A stretch of DNA of 37,252 bases from Pseudomonadota bacterium (GCA_002746565.1 PDPI01000011.1:1-37252); one strand, 5' to 3'. Positions 25,546 to 34,174 are shown, counted from the first letter of the stretch. Numbers and translations: made by a program. Notes: generated by a model not told the origin, from the sequence alone.

Positions 25546-26091
25546 ATGTCAAGCATAACAAATTCACTCAGTCAAAAAGATAAGGATTTTATCAAAAATC
25601 AAAAAATGTTTTTCGTTGCAACCGCACCGAAAAAAGGAAAAATCAACCTCTCCCCAAAGGGTTTGGATGATACTTTTAAGATCATTGATGACAATCAAAT
25701 ACTATGGCTTAATTACTTTGGAAGCGGAAATGAAACAGCTGCCCACTTGCTTGAAGATGACAGAATGACCTTAATGTTTTGTGCCTTTGAGGGAAAAGCA
25801 AACATTTTAAGACTTTACTGCAAGGCAAAAGTGGTGCAAGAAAAAGATGAAAATTGGCAAAAATACATATCAAATTTTCCAAACACTTATGGAGCCAGGC
25901 AAGTTTTTGTAGTTGAGATACTAAACGTAAACAATTCCTGTGGTGGAGGTGTACCTTTGTATGAGTTTGTGGGGCAAAGGGAAAATTTGAAAAAATGGAT
26001 AAATTCCCAAAGCAAAGAACAACATATAAAATACATGAAAAAGAAAAATCAAGTCAGTTTTGATGGCAAGGAGACTGGTCTTTTTGGCTAA
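25546..26091 (+). CDS. Pyridoxamine 5'-phosphate oxidase-family flavin-binding protein
   Basis: 181 residues with the FMN-binding split barrel. Features are FVATAPKKGKINLSPKGLD, LWLNYFGSGNETAAHLLEDDRMTLMFCAFEG and LRLYCKAKVV, the pattern of the general stress or F420/FMN-binding PPOX group rather than true PdxH. The C-terminal CGGGVPLYEF is common in this subgroup. The reaction is unknown; flavin-dependent reduction is plausible. Monocistronic with its own promoter. Confidence 0.86.
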   Translation: MSSITNSLSQKDKDFIKNQKMFFVATAPKKGKINLSPKGLDDTFKIIDDNQILWLNYFGSGNETAAHLLEDDRMTLMFCAFEGKANILRLYCKAKVVQEKDENWQKYISNFPNTYGARQVFVVEILNVNNSCGGGVPLYEFVGQRENLKKWINSQSKEQHIKYMKKKNQVSFDGKETGLFG

Positions 26092-26098
26092 GTCTTTT

Positions 26099-26117
26099 GA
26101 TCTAGTAACCCTAGATC
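26099..26117. terminator. Hairpin between convergent flavin-binding genes
   Basis: GATCTAG (26099-26105) and CTAGATC (26111-26117), 7 bp with a 5-base loop, seven bases after one stop and seven before the convergent one. No T-run on either side, so it may not be an efficient terminator. Confidence 0.35.
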
Positions 26118-26124
26118 GCAAAAA

Positions 26125-26713
26125 CTAATGTGCCATCTCCTCTAGGCTTTGTTTATCTAGCTTTTTACCTCTCTGTTTTAGATGCCCTAAAACCCTCTCA
26201 AACCTATCATTTGAGAAATTTTGTCCAAATTTAAATTTACATGTGATGTCATTTATGACCAATTTATATACCAAAGCTGCATCTATCATCTTTTCATAAA
26301 CCTCTTTTTTATCAAGCGGGGTATACTTGCCCTCTTGCTGCATTTTTTCCATGAGTTTTTGTAAAGCTTTTGCTTTTTCGCCATAATTTTCTACGATTTT
26401 TATGTCCCCATCGGCAATGATGGATTTGAAACTGGGTTGCAGGACATGCCCTTCCATCATCGGTGCTAAAATATGAGGGGATAAAAGAGTATTCTTTCAC
26501 CACGCAAAAAGAAGCCTTGGAGTTAGAAGTAAAAACATCTACTTTTTGACCTTTTTTTGCTCCGTGAAAATAAATAGTATCATCTACAAATACAAAATTT
26601 AAAGGTAGGCTATAAGGGATATTATCCTTGCATAAAGACAGAATTCCAAAACCTATCTCATCTAATAAATTTTGGATTATCTTTTTGTCTTTTATTTCAA
26701 AAATCTGTTTCAT
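26125..26713 (-). pseudogene. Nim-like pyridoxamine 5'-phosphate oxidase-family gene, frameshifted
   Basis: The 5' frame (from ATG 26713) gives MKQIFEIKDKKIIQNLLDE, GILSLCKDNIPYSLPLNFVF, YFHGAKKGQKVD and RACPATQF, then leaves the family. The second frame continues with FKSIIADGDIKIVENYGEKAKAL to the stop at 26125. Removing one T from the run at 26429-26431 (A on the plus strand) joins them as ACPATQFKSIIADG, the usual continuation in this Nim/flavin-binding family. Such proteins bind FMN; some Nim members reduce nitroimidazoles. The start overlaps the end of the EamA gene by ATGA. Either inactive or a sequencing error. Confidence 0.85.
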
Positions 26714-27591
26714 AAGCTTTCCTTTTTTGATTTTAAAAATCTATTTCCAAAAGTATTTATCCCAAGCCCAAGGACGATTAAAGACCCAGCTAAGATTTTG
26801 ATAAGTCCTATTTCTTCACCTAGGATAAAAAAAGAACCAAACAAACCAAATATAGGAACTAATAGCCCAAATGGTGCAATAGATGAAACATCATGTTTGT
26901 GCAAGAGTTTATTCCAAGCCCAATACCCAAAAAGCGTAGTAGGATAAACTAGAAAAAGTACAGAAAATATAGCATTGCCATCTAAATTTGAAAAGAAATT
27001 TTCATAAACTCCACTTCCACCTGTTAAAAAAGCTAGTAAAAAAAGTGGTATGGGTGGAAATATGCATGACCAAACTAAAAATGAAAATATATCTTTTGTT
27101 TTAGCCAATTTTACTATGATATTGATAAGCCCCATAGAAACTGCGGCTATCAAAGTCAAAAATAAACCCAATACACTCATACTCCCATCTGTTACAAAAA
27201 AGATAGCAATTAAACCTAAAAGTGCCACAAATAAACCAAGTTTTTTATCTTTTGTAAAATTTTCATCTAAAAAAACAACTGCAAAAATAACAGTAGTAAA
27301 AGTTCCCATTTGAACAACCAAAGCAGAAAGTCCTGCAGACATACCAAAATAAATCCCTAAAAATGCAAAGCCCCATAAACCTATACCAAAAAGTAAACCA
27401 TAGGCTACAAGGTATTTAAACTCTACATCAGGCCTTTTTATAAAAAACACCAAAGGCAAAGCAGACAAAGTAAATCTAAGAGCTGCGAGTATAAAAGGGT
27501 CGAGAGAATCTATGCCTATTTTTATAACAGAAAAATTTACTCCCCATATAAAAGTAACAAAAATAGCTAGAAAAAAATCTTTTACACTCAT
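26710..27591 (-). CDS. EamA/DMT-family transporter
   Basis: 293 residues with ten predicted transmembrane helices in two EamA repeats. The first opens TFIWGVNFSVIKIGIDSLDPFILAALRF and the second holds LFGYWAWNKLLHKHDVSSIAPFGLLVPIFG, both characteristic. DMT exporters move amino acids, metabolites or drugs; the substrate cannot be read from sequence. It is part of a minus-strand run with the monooxygenase-like gene upstream (18-base gap) and the broken Nim-like gene downstream (4-base overlap). Confidence 0.9.
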   Translation of the reverse strand: MSVKDFFLAIFVTFIWGVNFSVIKIGIDSLDPFILAALRFTLSALPLVFFIKRPDVEFKYLVAYGLLFGIGLWGFAFLGIYFGMSAGLSALVVQMGTFTTVIFAVVFLDENFTKDKKLGLFVALLGLIAIFFVTDGSMSVLGLFLTLIAAVSMGLINIIVKLAKTKDIFSFLVWSCIFPPIPLFLLAFLTGGSGVYENFFSNLDGNAIFSVLFLVYPTTLFGYWAWNKLLHKHDVSSIAPFGLLVPIFGLFGSFFILGEEIGLIKILAGSLIVLGLGINTFGNRFLKSKKESL

Positions 27592-27609
27592 ATTATTTTT
27601 TCCTTTTTA

Positions 27610-27819
27610 TTATTTAAAAATATTATAATACCGTGTTGCATTTTGCGTTATTTTACCCCATTTTGAAGCTTTTACTCGTTCTTGATGATGTTCAAAAGAA
27701 ACCTTATCTTTAAATTCTTCATAAACATCAAATTTAAAAGGATTTTCACTATTTTGAGCAACCCCAAACGATAGACAACCTTCTTCTAAAATAAATTTTT
27801 TTGATACAATTTTCTTCAT
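27610..27819 (-). CDS. Antibiotic biosynthesis monooxygenase (ABM)-like protein, internally shortened
   Basis: 69 residues. The C-terminal two thirds (EEGCLSFGVAQ, FDVYEEFKDKVSFEHHQERVKAS) match the ABM/quinol monooxygenase fold, normally about 95-100 residues. The first strand (MKKIVSKKFI) joins directly to LEEGC, so the intervening helix of roughly 25-30 residues seems absent. This would remove part of the barrel. The Shine-Dalgarno AAGGA before the ATG is good and there is no stop, so a short protein may be made. First gene of the minus-strand run with EamA and the Nim-like gene. Confidence 0.65.
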   Translation of the reverse strand: MKKIVSKKFILEEGCLSFGVAQNSENPFKFDVYEEFKDKVSFEHHQERVKASKWGKITQNATRYYNIFK

Positions 27820-27841
27820 TTTGCTTCCTTGAAAATTTTTA

Positions 27842-27861
27842 GTATAATATCAAAATTATAC
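27842..27861. promoter_or_regulatory. Symmetric divergent promoter (overlapping opposed -10 boxes)
   Basis: GTATAAT (27842-27848) and ATTATAC (27855-27861) are perfect inverted repeats with a 6-base gap. Each arm is a TATAAT -10, one for the LysE gene on the plus strand and one for the ABM-like gene on the minus strand, so the two transcripts would compete. The inverted repeat could also be an operator. Confidence 0.5.
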
Positions 27862-27904
27862 CTCAAATGCAAGATGCGAATTTTTAAAATATTTAGGAGA
27901 AAAA

Positions 27905-28519
27905 ATGACGATTTATAGCATTTTGGCATTTTCTAGCACAATGTTTTTACTAGCAATCACACCTGGTGTTGGGGTTTTTGCGGTTATCTCACGTGGTCTA
28001 GCATCAGGGTTTGGTAATGCTGCTTTTGTGGTGCTAGGGATAGTTTTAGGAGATCTTGTTTTTTTGCTTTTGGCTATTTTTGGATTAGGTATTGTGGCTA
28101 CCATTTTGGGTGATTTTTTTGTGATTGTTAAATATGTAGGTGGAATTTATCTCATATATTTGGGCTATAAAATTTTAAGCTCTAAAGAAAATTATGAAAA
28201 CATATCAAAGATAAAAGAGTTATCATGGAAGAAAAATTTCCTCGCAGGTTTTTTCATAACACTTGCTAATCCAAAGGTTATTTTATTTTACCTAAGTTTT
28301 TTGCCAACGTTTATAGACTTACAAACCCTAAATTTTACAGATATGGGCATCATCGTAACTATTGTTAGCATAGTTTTAGGAGGGGTTATGTTAGGATATG
28401 CTTACAGCTCTAGCAAGGCAAAGGAAATTTTTAAAAATAAAAACACGAAAAGAAAGCTAGATATATTAGCAGGTGGAACAATGATAAGTGCTGGTGGAAT
28501 TTTGATAGCAAAATCATAA
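27905..28519 (+). CDS. LysE/RhtB-family amino-acid exporter
   Basis: 204 residues with about five to six transmembrane helices. The N-terminal motif is TPGVGVFAVISRGLASGFGNA, close to the family P-G-P...G pattern but with PGVG. GGIYLIYLGYKIL and FLAGFFITLANPKVILFYLSFLPTFID are the two other LysE landmarks. It is likely to export an amino acid or related compound. AGGAG at 27895-27899 supports the ATG. It lies beside two EamA transporters. Confidence 0.9.
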   Translation: MTIYSILAFSSTMFLLAITPGVGVFAVISRGLASGFGNAAFVVLGIVLGDLVFLLLAIFGLGIVATILGDFFVIVKYVGGIYLIYLGYKILSSKENYENISKIKELSWKKNFLAGFFITLANPKVILFYLSFLPTFIDLQTLNFTDMGIIVTIVSIVLGGVMLGYAYSSSKAKEIFKNKNTKRKLDILAGGTMISAGGILIAKS

Positions 28520-28557
28520 AAAGCAATCTTATTCTATACAAACCATAAAAAATCAGC

Positions 28558-28563
28558 TATAAT
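28558..28563 (+). promoter_or_regulatory. -10 box (TATAAT) six bases before ATG: probable leaderless transcript
   Basis: TATAAT ends six bases before the ATG at 28570, so transcription would begin at or next to the start codon. No Shine-Dalgarno is present in the gap or before it. Confidence 0.5.
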
Positions 28564-28569
28564 GCCAAA

Positions 28570-29457
28570 ATGAATACACGAAATAAAAATATCTTACATG
28601 TAGGGCTGTTTTTTGCCATGTTTGCTTGGGGTGGGTCTTGGATAAATGCCAAGGTTTTAAGCTCGTACATCAACGAATTTGAAATGCTTTTCTTGCGTTT
28701 TGGCATTACCGCTCTTAGCCTTGTGCCTATACTTTTTTACATGAGAGAATCTTTTAAGATAAGCTTAAAGTCTTTGGGCATAGCGTTTTTTACATCTTTA
28801 TTTTTTATCGCTTACATGAAGTATTTTTTTATCGGCACAAAATACGGCACAGCATCGCTTGGTGGGGCTTTTGTAACGAGTCTTGCACCTATAAATACCT
28901 TTTTGATTTTAGCATTTTTGCGGATAAAAAGCATTGGCAAAAAAGATTATTTTGCTTTATTTTTGGGTTTTTTGGGCGTTTTAACTATGCTTAATGTTTG
29001 GAGTTTTGATTTAAATTCTATCCTTGTTAAGCACAATCTTTACTTCATTTTAGCTGCTATTTTATGGCCTTTTGTTACTATTTTAAGCTCATACGCAAGT
29101 GATACTTCGCCACTAACCTTTTCTTTTTACATGTACATCATAACCTGCCTTTTGGTTTTGGCATTTTTTGTGGACATGCAAGATTTAAACTTTGAAAAAT
29201 TTGACAGCATTTTTTACCTAAATCTTTTTACTATAACCATCCTAGCATCCACCTATGCAAACAGCGTTTATTTCTTAGGGGTGCAAAAACTAGGGGCTGA
29301 TGGAGTTAGCAGTTTCATTTTCCTAGTGCCATTTTTTGCCGTGCTACTTGGCGTGGTATTTTTAAACGAAAAATTAAATTTATTTGTAATAATTGGAGCC
29401 ATCATGACACTTTATGCGGTTAAGATTTTAAATAATATTGAATTTAGAAAAAAATAA
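28570..29457 (+). CDS. EamA/DMT-family transporter
   Basis: 295 residues and ten predicted transmembrane helices. FAMFAWGGSWINAKVLSSYINEFEMLFLRFG opens the first EamA repeat, and a second repeat follows from about 150 (LAAILWPFVTILSSYAS). It is not a close copy of the EamA gene on the opposite strand at 26710. The substrate is unknown. The start lacks a Shine-Dalgarno and probably makes a leaderless mRNA. It converges on the DUF234 ATPase gene with only 5 bases between stops. Confidence 0.88.
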   Translation: MNTRNKNILHVGLFFAMFAWGGSWINAKVLSSYINEFEMLFLRFGITALSLVPILFYMRESFKISLKSLGIAFFTSLFFIAYMKYFFIGTKYGTASLGGAFVTSLAPINTFLILAFLRIKSIGKKDYFALFLGFLGVLTMLNVWSFDLNSILVKHNLYFILAAILWPFVTILSSYASDTSPLTFSFYMYIITCLLVLAFFVDMQDLNFEKFDSIFYLNLFTITILASTYANSVYFLGVQKLGADGVSSFIFLVPFFAVLLGVVFLNEKLNLFVIIGAIMTLYAVKILNNIEFRKK

Positions 29458-29462
29458 ATTAA

Positions 29463-30767
29463 CTACATATCATCTAAGCTAAAACCACGATACGATATAT
29501 CAAAACCTTGAAATTTTGCTTCTATCTTTTGTGCTTTTTGCCTTAAAATATCAAGATTTATTTTTTTAGAATTTATTTTTACTTCAGCAACTAGTATTTT
29601 TTTATCTAATTCATTTACAGCGACTAAATCTATCTCATTTTGATTTGCTCTTTCCCAATAAGAGCCTATAAGTGAGTATGCTTTCTCAAGCTTTATTTTT
29701 TCTGCAAAATATCGCTCTAAAAACCTACCGCTATAGGTTGAAAAATCCCTTTTTACAATATCTTTTACATAGTCAAAATTTTCTATCTCTATAGCACTTT
29801 TATATTTATAGACAAATCTAAACCAAAAATTTAGATAATTATCTGCTATCTCGTACTTTACAATCTTGCCACCCTTTTTAGCAAAAATCGGTCTTATCTT
29901 TTTTATGATGGTATAATCATTCTCCAATTTTTCCAAATACCCACCAATATTTCGCCCCAAAACTCCTTCTATTTCGCTTCTTGAAGTCTTAGAGTTAGCA
30001 ATCAAAGAAAGAATTGAAAAATAAGTGGCGTACTCTTTTCCAAATTCTTCTATAAGCAAATTCTTGCCCTCTTCTAAGAAAAGTGAAAATTCATCAAATA
30101 TGGTATCAAGTTGTTTTTTAAAGCTAAAGGCTTTTTTTTCAACAAATATTTCCACATATTTTGCCACCCCGCCTGTGAAAATATAAAAAGATAGCAAATC
30201 TTTATTTGTAAAATTTGGGCAATTTTGTTTTAAAATCTCTTTTAAGGTATCTATACTAAAACTTTTTAGGTGAATTTTATTGTCCGCTCGTCCAAAAAGA
30301 GGCTCCTTTTTATCTTCAAAGATTTTTTTCATCAAAGAGTAGATAGAGCCACTTAAAACTAGATTCATTTTTGTTTTATCTTTGTATTCATCCCAGATAT
30401 TTTGCATATCACTATATATGGAGCTATTTACATGTAAAAACTCTTGAAATTCATCTATAACTAAGGTAAAAGGTTTATCTTGAGCTAATTGCATGAGGTA
30501 TTCAAAAAAAATTTTAAAGCTTTTAAATTCTCCTAAAATTCTAACATTTAAAGCATTTTCAGCCACCTCTACAAACTCCCCACAAAGCAAAGCCTCATCT
30601 TTTTTTGAAACAAATAAATATACCTTTTGCCCATAAGCTTCTTTGATAAGCTTTGTCTTCCCTATGCGTCTTCTTCCCACGATAACACTCATCTTAGAGG
30701 ATTTTAAGGAAGATTTTTGAATATCTTGCAAATTTTTAAGCTCTTTTTGTCTATTGTAAAATTTCAT
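29463..30767 (-). CDS. AAA-type ATPase with C-terminal DUF234 nuclease-like domain
   Basis: 434 residues. An N-terminal archaeal-type ATPase has Walker A GRRRIGKT (31-38) and Walker B LVIDEFQEF (102-110). A winged-helix-like middle part (SKTSRSEIEGVLGRNIGGYLEKLENDY) follows. The C-terminal DUF234 region contains the restriction-endonuclease-like core EIDLVAVN...ILVAEVK, with the acidic and Lys residues of a PD-(D/E)XK fold in place. Genes of this type are scattered singly in bacteria and archaea and their biological role is unsettled. The promoter carries a 24-bp perfect palindrome, suggesting control by a dimeric DNA-binding protein, possibly itself. Confidence 0.88.
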   Translation of the reverse strand: MKFYNRQKELKNLQDIQKSSLKSSKMSVIVGRRRIGKTKLIKEAYGQKVYLFVSKKDEALLCGEFVEVAENALNVRILGEFKSFKIFFEYLMQLAQDKPFTLVIDEFQEFLHVNSSIYSDMQNIWDEYKDKTKMNLVLSGSIYSLMKKIFEDKKEPLFGRADNKIHLKSFSIDTLKEILKQNCPNFTNKDLLSFYIFTGGVAKYVEIFVEKKAFSFKKQLDTIFDEFSLFLEEGKNLLIEEFGKEYATYFSILSLIANSKTSRSEIEGVLGRNIGGYLEKLENDYTIIKKIRPIFAKKGGKIVKYEIADNYLNFWFRFVYKYKSAIEIENFDYVKDIVKRDFSTYSGRFLERYFAEKIKLEKAYSLIGSYWERANQNEIDLVAVNELDKKILVAEVKINSKKINLDILRQKAQKIEAKFQGFDISYRGFSLDDM

Positions 30768-30780
30768 TTTTTATTTTCCT

Positions 30781-30818
30781 TATAGTAACCTACATTATAG
30801 TAATATATATTACTATAA
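30781..30818 (-). promoter_or_regulatory. Palindromic operator overlapping the DUF234 ATPase promoter
   Basis: Bases 30795-30818 form a perfect 24-bp palindrome (left half TTATAGTAATAT). A further half-site TATAGTAA lies at 30781-30788. On the minus strand TATAAT (30799-30794) sits at the edge of the palindrome as the likely -10, and AAGGA (30781-30777) is the Shine-Dalgarno for the ATG at 30767. Confidence 0.55.
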
Positions 30819-30912
30819 AATATTTAATAAGTCAATTGATGTAAACTAATTAATTTTTACTCAAAGTATTAATAGTTTTTTAGTTTGCCCTATCTTAACA
30901 GTAGAGCATTTT

Positions 30913-31947
30913 TTAACCATTCAAAGATAGTTTTCCTTTTTCAGATAATAAAATTGCCGCTTTGTGTGTTGATTTAAATTGAGACAAGATGATAATCATA
31001 ACGACCGTGATTGGCACACTAAGAAGCATTCCCATAATGCCCCAAATTTTACCCCAAATAGCAAGGGCTAAGATGGTAACGATTGGGCTTATGTTTAGAT
31101 TTTTTCCCATAAGTTTTGGCTCTATAACATTTCCTACTATTTGTTGGATAGCCCCAACGCTTACTAAAACTATGGCAAATGGTATGAAACTTCCAAATTG
31201 CAACAGGGCAAAAACCGCTGTAAAAATCGTAGCAACAAGTGAACCTATGGTTGGGATATAATTTAATATAAAAATTAAAAATGCCCAAAACATAGGAGAA
31301 TTTACCCCGACAAAATATAAAACCAAAAAGGATAAAAATGCAGTAAGTAAGCTCATCAATGTTTTTACACGAAAATAACCCGCAAGTGATGATTCGATTT
31401 TTTGCAGTGTTAAAAGAACCTTTTCTTTGCTAGAAGCTTCAGGAAAAAGTGCGTCAATTTTTAGCTTAAAACTATCGGTTTCTAAGAAAATAAATAACAA
31501 ATAAATCAATATCATCATAGATTGAGATAGAAGATTTGACAGGCTTGTTGCTAGTTTTGATAAGATATTTTTAATATCAAGTGATTGCATAATGGTATTG
31601 ATTTGTGTTTCTAAATTGATATTAAAAAGTTCATTTATTTTTAGAACTATTGAATTTATATTTTTTTCATAGTCACCAAAAGAGGCTATCAGCCCCGATA
31701 GGCTACCAACGATGGTATCAAGTATAAGATAAACAAGTAAAAGAAGTAAACTCAAAATAACAATAAGTTCTAGTTTATCGGGAACAATTTTATCAAAAAA
31801 TTTAATTTTATGAGCGAGTTTTCTAAGTCTAATCGTAGTAAACCATAGTAGTAAAGAAATTATAAACTGAGTAAGAATATTTTGACCATAAATTAGCACC
31901 AATACAACGCCAACTGCGATTATAAAAAAATAGGCTATATTCTTCAT
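30913..31947 (-). CDS. AI-2E family transporter (PF01594-type permease)
   Basis: 344 residues with seven to eight transmembrane helices and a soluble, helix-rich middle loop (about 80-130). The conserved C-terminal block reads LNYIPTIGSLVATIFTAVFALLQFG and then VGNVIEPKLMGKNLNISPIVTILALAIWG, diagnostic of this family. Members include putative AI-2 exporters and Na+/H+ antiporters; the name alone does not prove AI-2 transport. Its ATG overlaps the end of the K+ channel gene by 4 bases, so the two are coupled. Confidence 0.9.
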   Translation of the reverse strand: MKNIAYFFIIAVGVVLVLIYGQNILTQFIISLLLWFTTIRLRKLAHKIKFFDKIVPDKLELIVILSLLLLLVYLILDTIVGSLSGLIASFGDYEKNINSIVLKINELFNINLETQINTIMQSLDIKNILSKLATSLSNLLSQSMMILIYLLFIFLETDSFKLKIDALFPEASSKEKVLLTLQKIESSLAGYFRVKTLMSLLTAFLSFLVLYFVGVNSPMFWAFLIFILNYIPTIGSLVATIFTAVFALLQFGSFIPFAIVLVSVGAIQQIVGNVIEPKLMGKNLNISPIVTILALAIWGKIWGIMGMLLSVPITVVMIIILSQFKSTHKAAILLSEKGKLSLNG

Positions 31948-32300
31948 TTATTTATCTTTTTTTGCGTATTATTTCTTTTATGATTATCAATCATGATCAT
32001 CGCAAACTTAGCACTAAGTGCCACAAAAGTTCCTGTTGAAAGAAAGGTGTAAATGATGGTAAAAATTTTACTTAAATTACATGTAGGAACTAGATCTCCA
32101 TATCCTATCGTAGCCATAGTCATAACAGAAAAATATAAAGCATCAATTAAGCTCCAATTTTCTATTTTTGTGTAAAAAATGCAAGAGCCTATAAGTAAAA
32201 TCACTATGAAGAAAAATAAAAATTTAAAATCTTCATCCCTTTTTACTCCTTGGATGATAATCTTAAAAAAACGATAAAAATTTATAAAAAACGAAAGCAT
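31944..32300 (-). CDS. Two-helix potassium channel
   Basis: 118 residues: transmembrane helix 1 (about 26-46), a pore helix and selectivity filter TIGYGD (64-69), then transmembrane helix 2 (about 78-102). This is the minimal KcsA-like pore unit. There is no C-terminal RCK regulatory domain; the tail ends in a short Lys/Asn-rich stretch. The N-terminus is basic. As a tetramer it would conduct K+ across the inner membrane. Coupled to the AI-2E permease gene. Confidence 0.88.
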   Translation of the reverse strand: MLSFFINFYRFFKIIIQGVKRDEDFKFLFFFIVILLIGSCIFYTKIENWSLIDALYFSVMTMATIGYGDLVPTCNLSKIFTIIYTFLSTGTFVALSAKFAMIMIDNHKRNNTQKKINK

Positions 32301-32316
32301 GTTTATCCTACATTTT

Positions 32317-32349
32317 AAACTTTGATGTTAGATCTTAACATCAAAGTTT
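32317..32349. terminator. Strong hairpin between the amidohydrolase and the K+ channel gene
   Basis: Fourteen bp are perfectly paired (32317-32330 with 32336-32349) around a 5-base loop. On the minus strand TTTAAAAT follows. It probably ends the amidohydrolase transcript; the weak T-run leaves read-through into the channel gene possible. Confidence 0.6.
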
Positions 32350-32357
32350 TTTACATG

Positions 32358-34103
32358 TTACTTGTTTACCTTACCCTTAAAATAAACCTTTAAAGGGCTT
32401 TGTTTCGATATCTCATACACATCTATTTTTAGCAAATCTTTTGATAATACCATAAAATCAGCCGATTTCCCAACTTCGATAGAGCCTGTTTGTTTTTCTA
32501 TGCCCATGGCTTTTGCATTACTGATGGTATAGCCTTTTATCATGTTGCCAACACTTGCTCTGTCGCTTTTTTGCCCAAAAACAGGGGTGTCTTTGCCAAG
32601 TTTAGGGTCTTGTCTAGTTGCTCCCATTTGGATGCCCAAAAATGGATTTGCCCTATATTCTTGAGGTTTAGAGACAACATCACTAGAAAAACCAACATTT
32701 GCACCCGCTTTTATAAGTGAATTTATAGGTTGATTGTGGGCATATCTTTTCGCTCCTAAAGCCACATCGGAGCCTTTAAAAACCGTTCCGCCAACCCAAT
32801 GAGGAGTAAAGTTTGCATGAACTCCAAGGGTTTTAAATCTTTTCATATCAGCAGGATTTACAACTTCTAAGTGAGATAAAGTTAGCTCAACTGGCAATTT
32901 TTTACCATATTCTTTTTGGGCTTTCTCATAAGCATTTAGGGCTATTCTCACAGATCTATCTCCCACTGTGTGTAAGTGCAGATTTATCTTATGTTTTGCC
33001 GCTTCTAATAACAAGCCTTTTAACTCTTTTTGGTTAAAAATTGTTCCACCTTTATTGCCCGGTTCGTTTGCAAAATCCTCTAAAACTGCTGCTGTGTTTA
33101 TCTCATTCACTCCGTCAAAGTGGATTTTTATAGTGTTAAATTTTAGCAAATCCCCTTCATATTTTTTCCTATATTCAAGCAGTTTTGAAACCGCTGTTTT
33201 TAGTTGGCTTGGCATGTAAACATGATGAGTTGCTTCGTATCTTAAAGGTAGTTTTCCTGCTTTTTCTAACTTTTGTACGGCTTTGAAGATTACCTCTTCG
33301 TTGTTAAAACTTCCCGCATCCATTACAGCACCAACACCTTTATTTGCCAAATAATTTAGATAACTCTCAATGGCTCCTGTTAGCATTTCGGGCTTTGGTT
33401 GTGGCATATTTGACATGTAAGGCATTAGAACAAACTCCTTTACTCAACCTGTTTTTCTACCATTTTTATCTTTTACAAAAAACGACAAGCCCTCTTTTAA
33501 ATCAGGGGTATTTTCATCTATCCCAAATGCCTTAAAAGCGGCAGTATTTAGCCAATAACTATGCCCACTGCTATCTAGCAAAATCACAATAGTAGCAGGA
33601 AAAATATCATCAATCTCCTTTCTATCAGGACCTTTGACGCCCCACAGAGGATTTGACCAAGTTCCAACCATCAAAAATGGTAAATTTGGATTTTCTTTAG
33701 CGATTTTTTTCAAATACGCATAGGTATCCTCTTTTGAAGTAGTCGGTAGTTGATATTTTGCCAATTCGCCGTTTCCTGAAGTAATAGCAACAAGCCCCGG
33801 GTGGGTGTGACTATCGATAAATGAAGGCATTACAATCTTTTTATTTAAATCAATCACTTTAGTATTTTTATCGATAAATTTTTTAGCCTCATCATTTGAG
33901 CCAACAAAACCAAATTTCCCATTTTTTACCAAAAAAGCCTCTGCTTTTGGGGCATTAGCATTTTGCGTATAAACATTTGCATTGATAAATACTTGTTTTG
34001 CCAAATCCATATCTTTTTTTGCTACATGTGAGTTTGTCAGCGAACATCCCGCTGCAAATATCAAAGCTGACGACACTAGAGTATAAGAAAATATTTTCTT
34101 CAT
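32358..34103 (-). pseudogene. YtcJ-like lipoprotein amidohydrolase interrupted by an in-frame TGA
   Basis: From ATG 34103 the product begins with a lipoprotein signal peptide (lipobox AAGC, Cys20), then the metal motif DSHTHPG. It stops at TGA 33446-33444 after 219 codons. Immediately after, in the same frame, VKEFVLMPYM continues the protein to 32358, with HLHTVGDRS and the later SDVV metal/catalytic motifs. The family sequence here is T-G-W/V-x-x-E, so the TGA most simply replaces TGG (Trp). The distal part could restart at ATG 33425, which has AAAGGAG upstream. Catalytic residues are split between the halves, so neither half alone should work. Intact, it would be a roughly 580-residue amide/imide hydrolase. 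Confidence 0.85.
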
Positions 34104-34174
34104 TTTTTTCCTTTAATTTTTAGGTTAAATCATTCTAGCTGTTATTTTATTAAGGCGAGGTTAAAGCTAAGAAT

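Noticed and set aside
33400..33446. TGA in the amidohydrolase as a selenocysteine codon
   Set aside because: No convincing SECIS-like hairpin follows the TGA, and the family position is not a Cys; a Trp-to-stop change is simpler.
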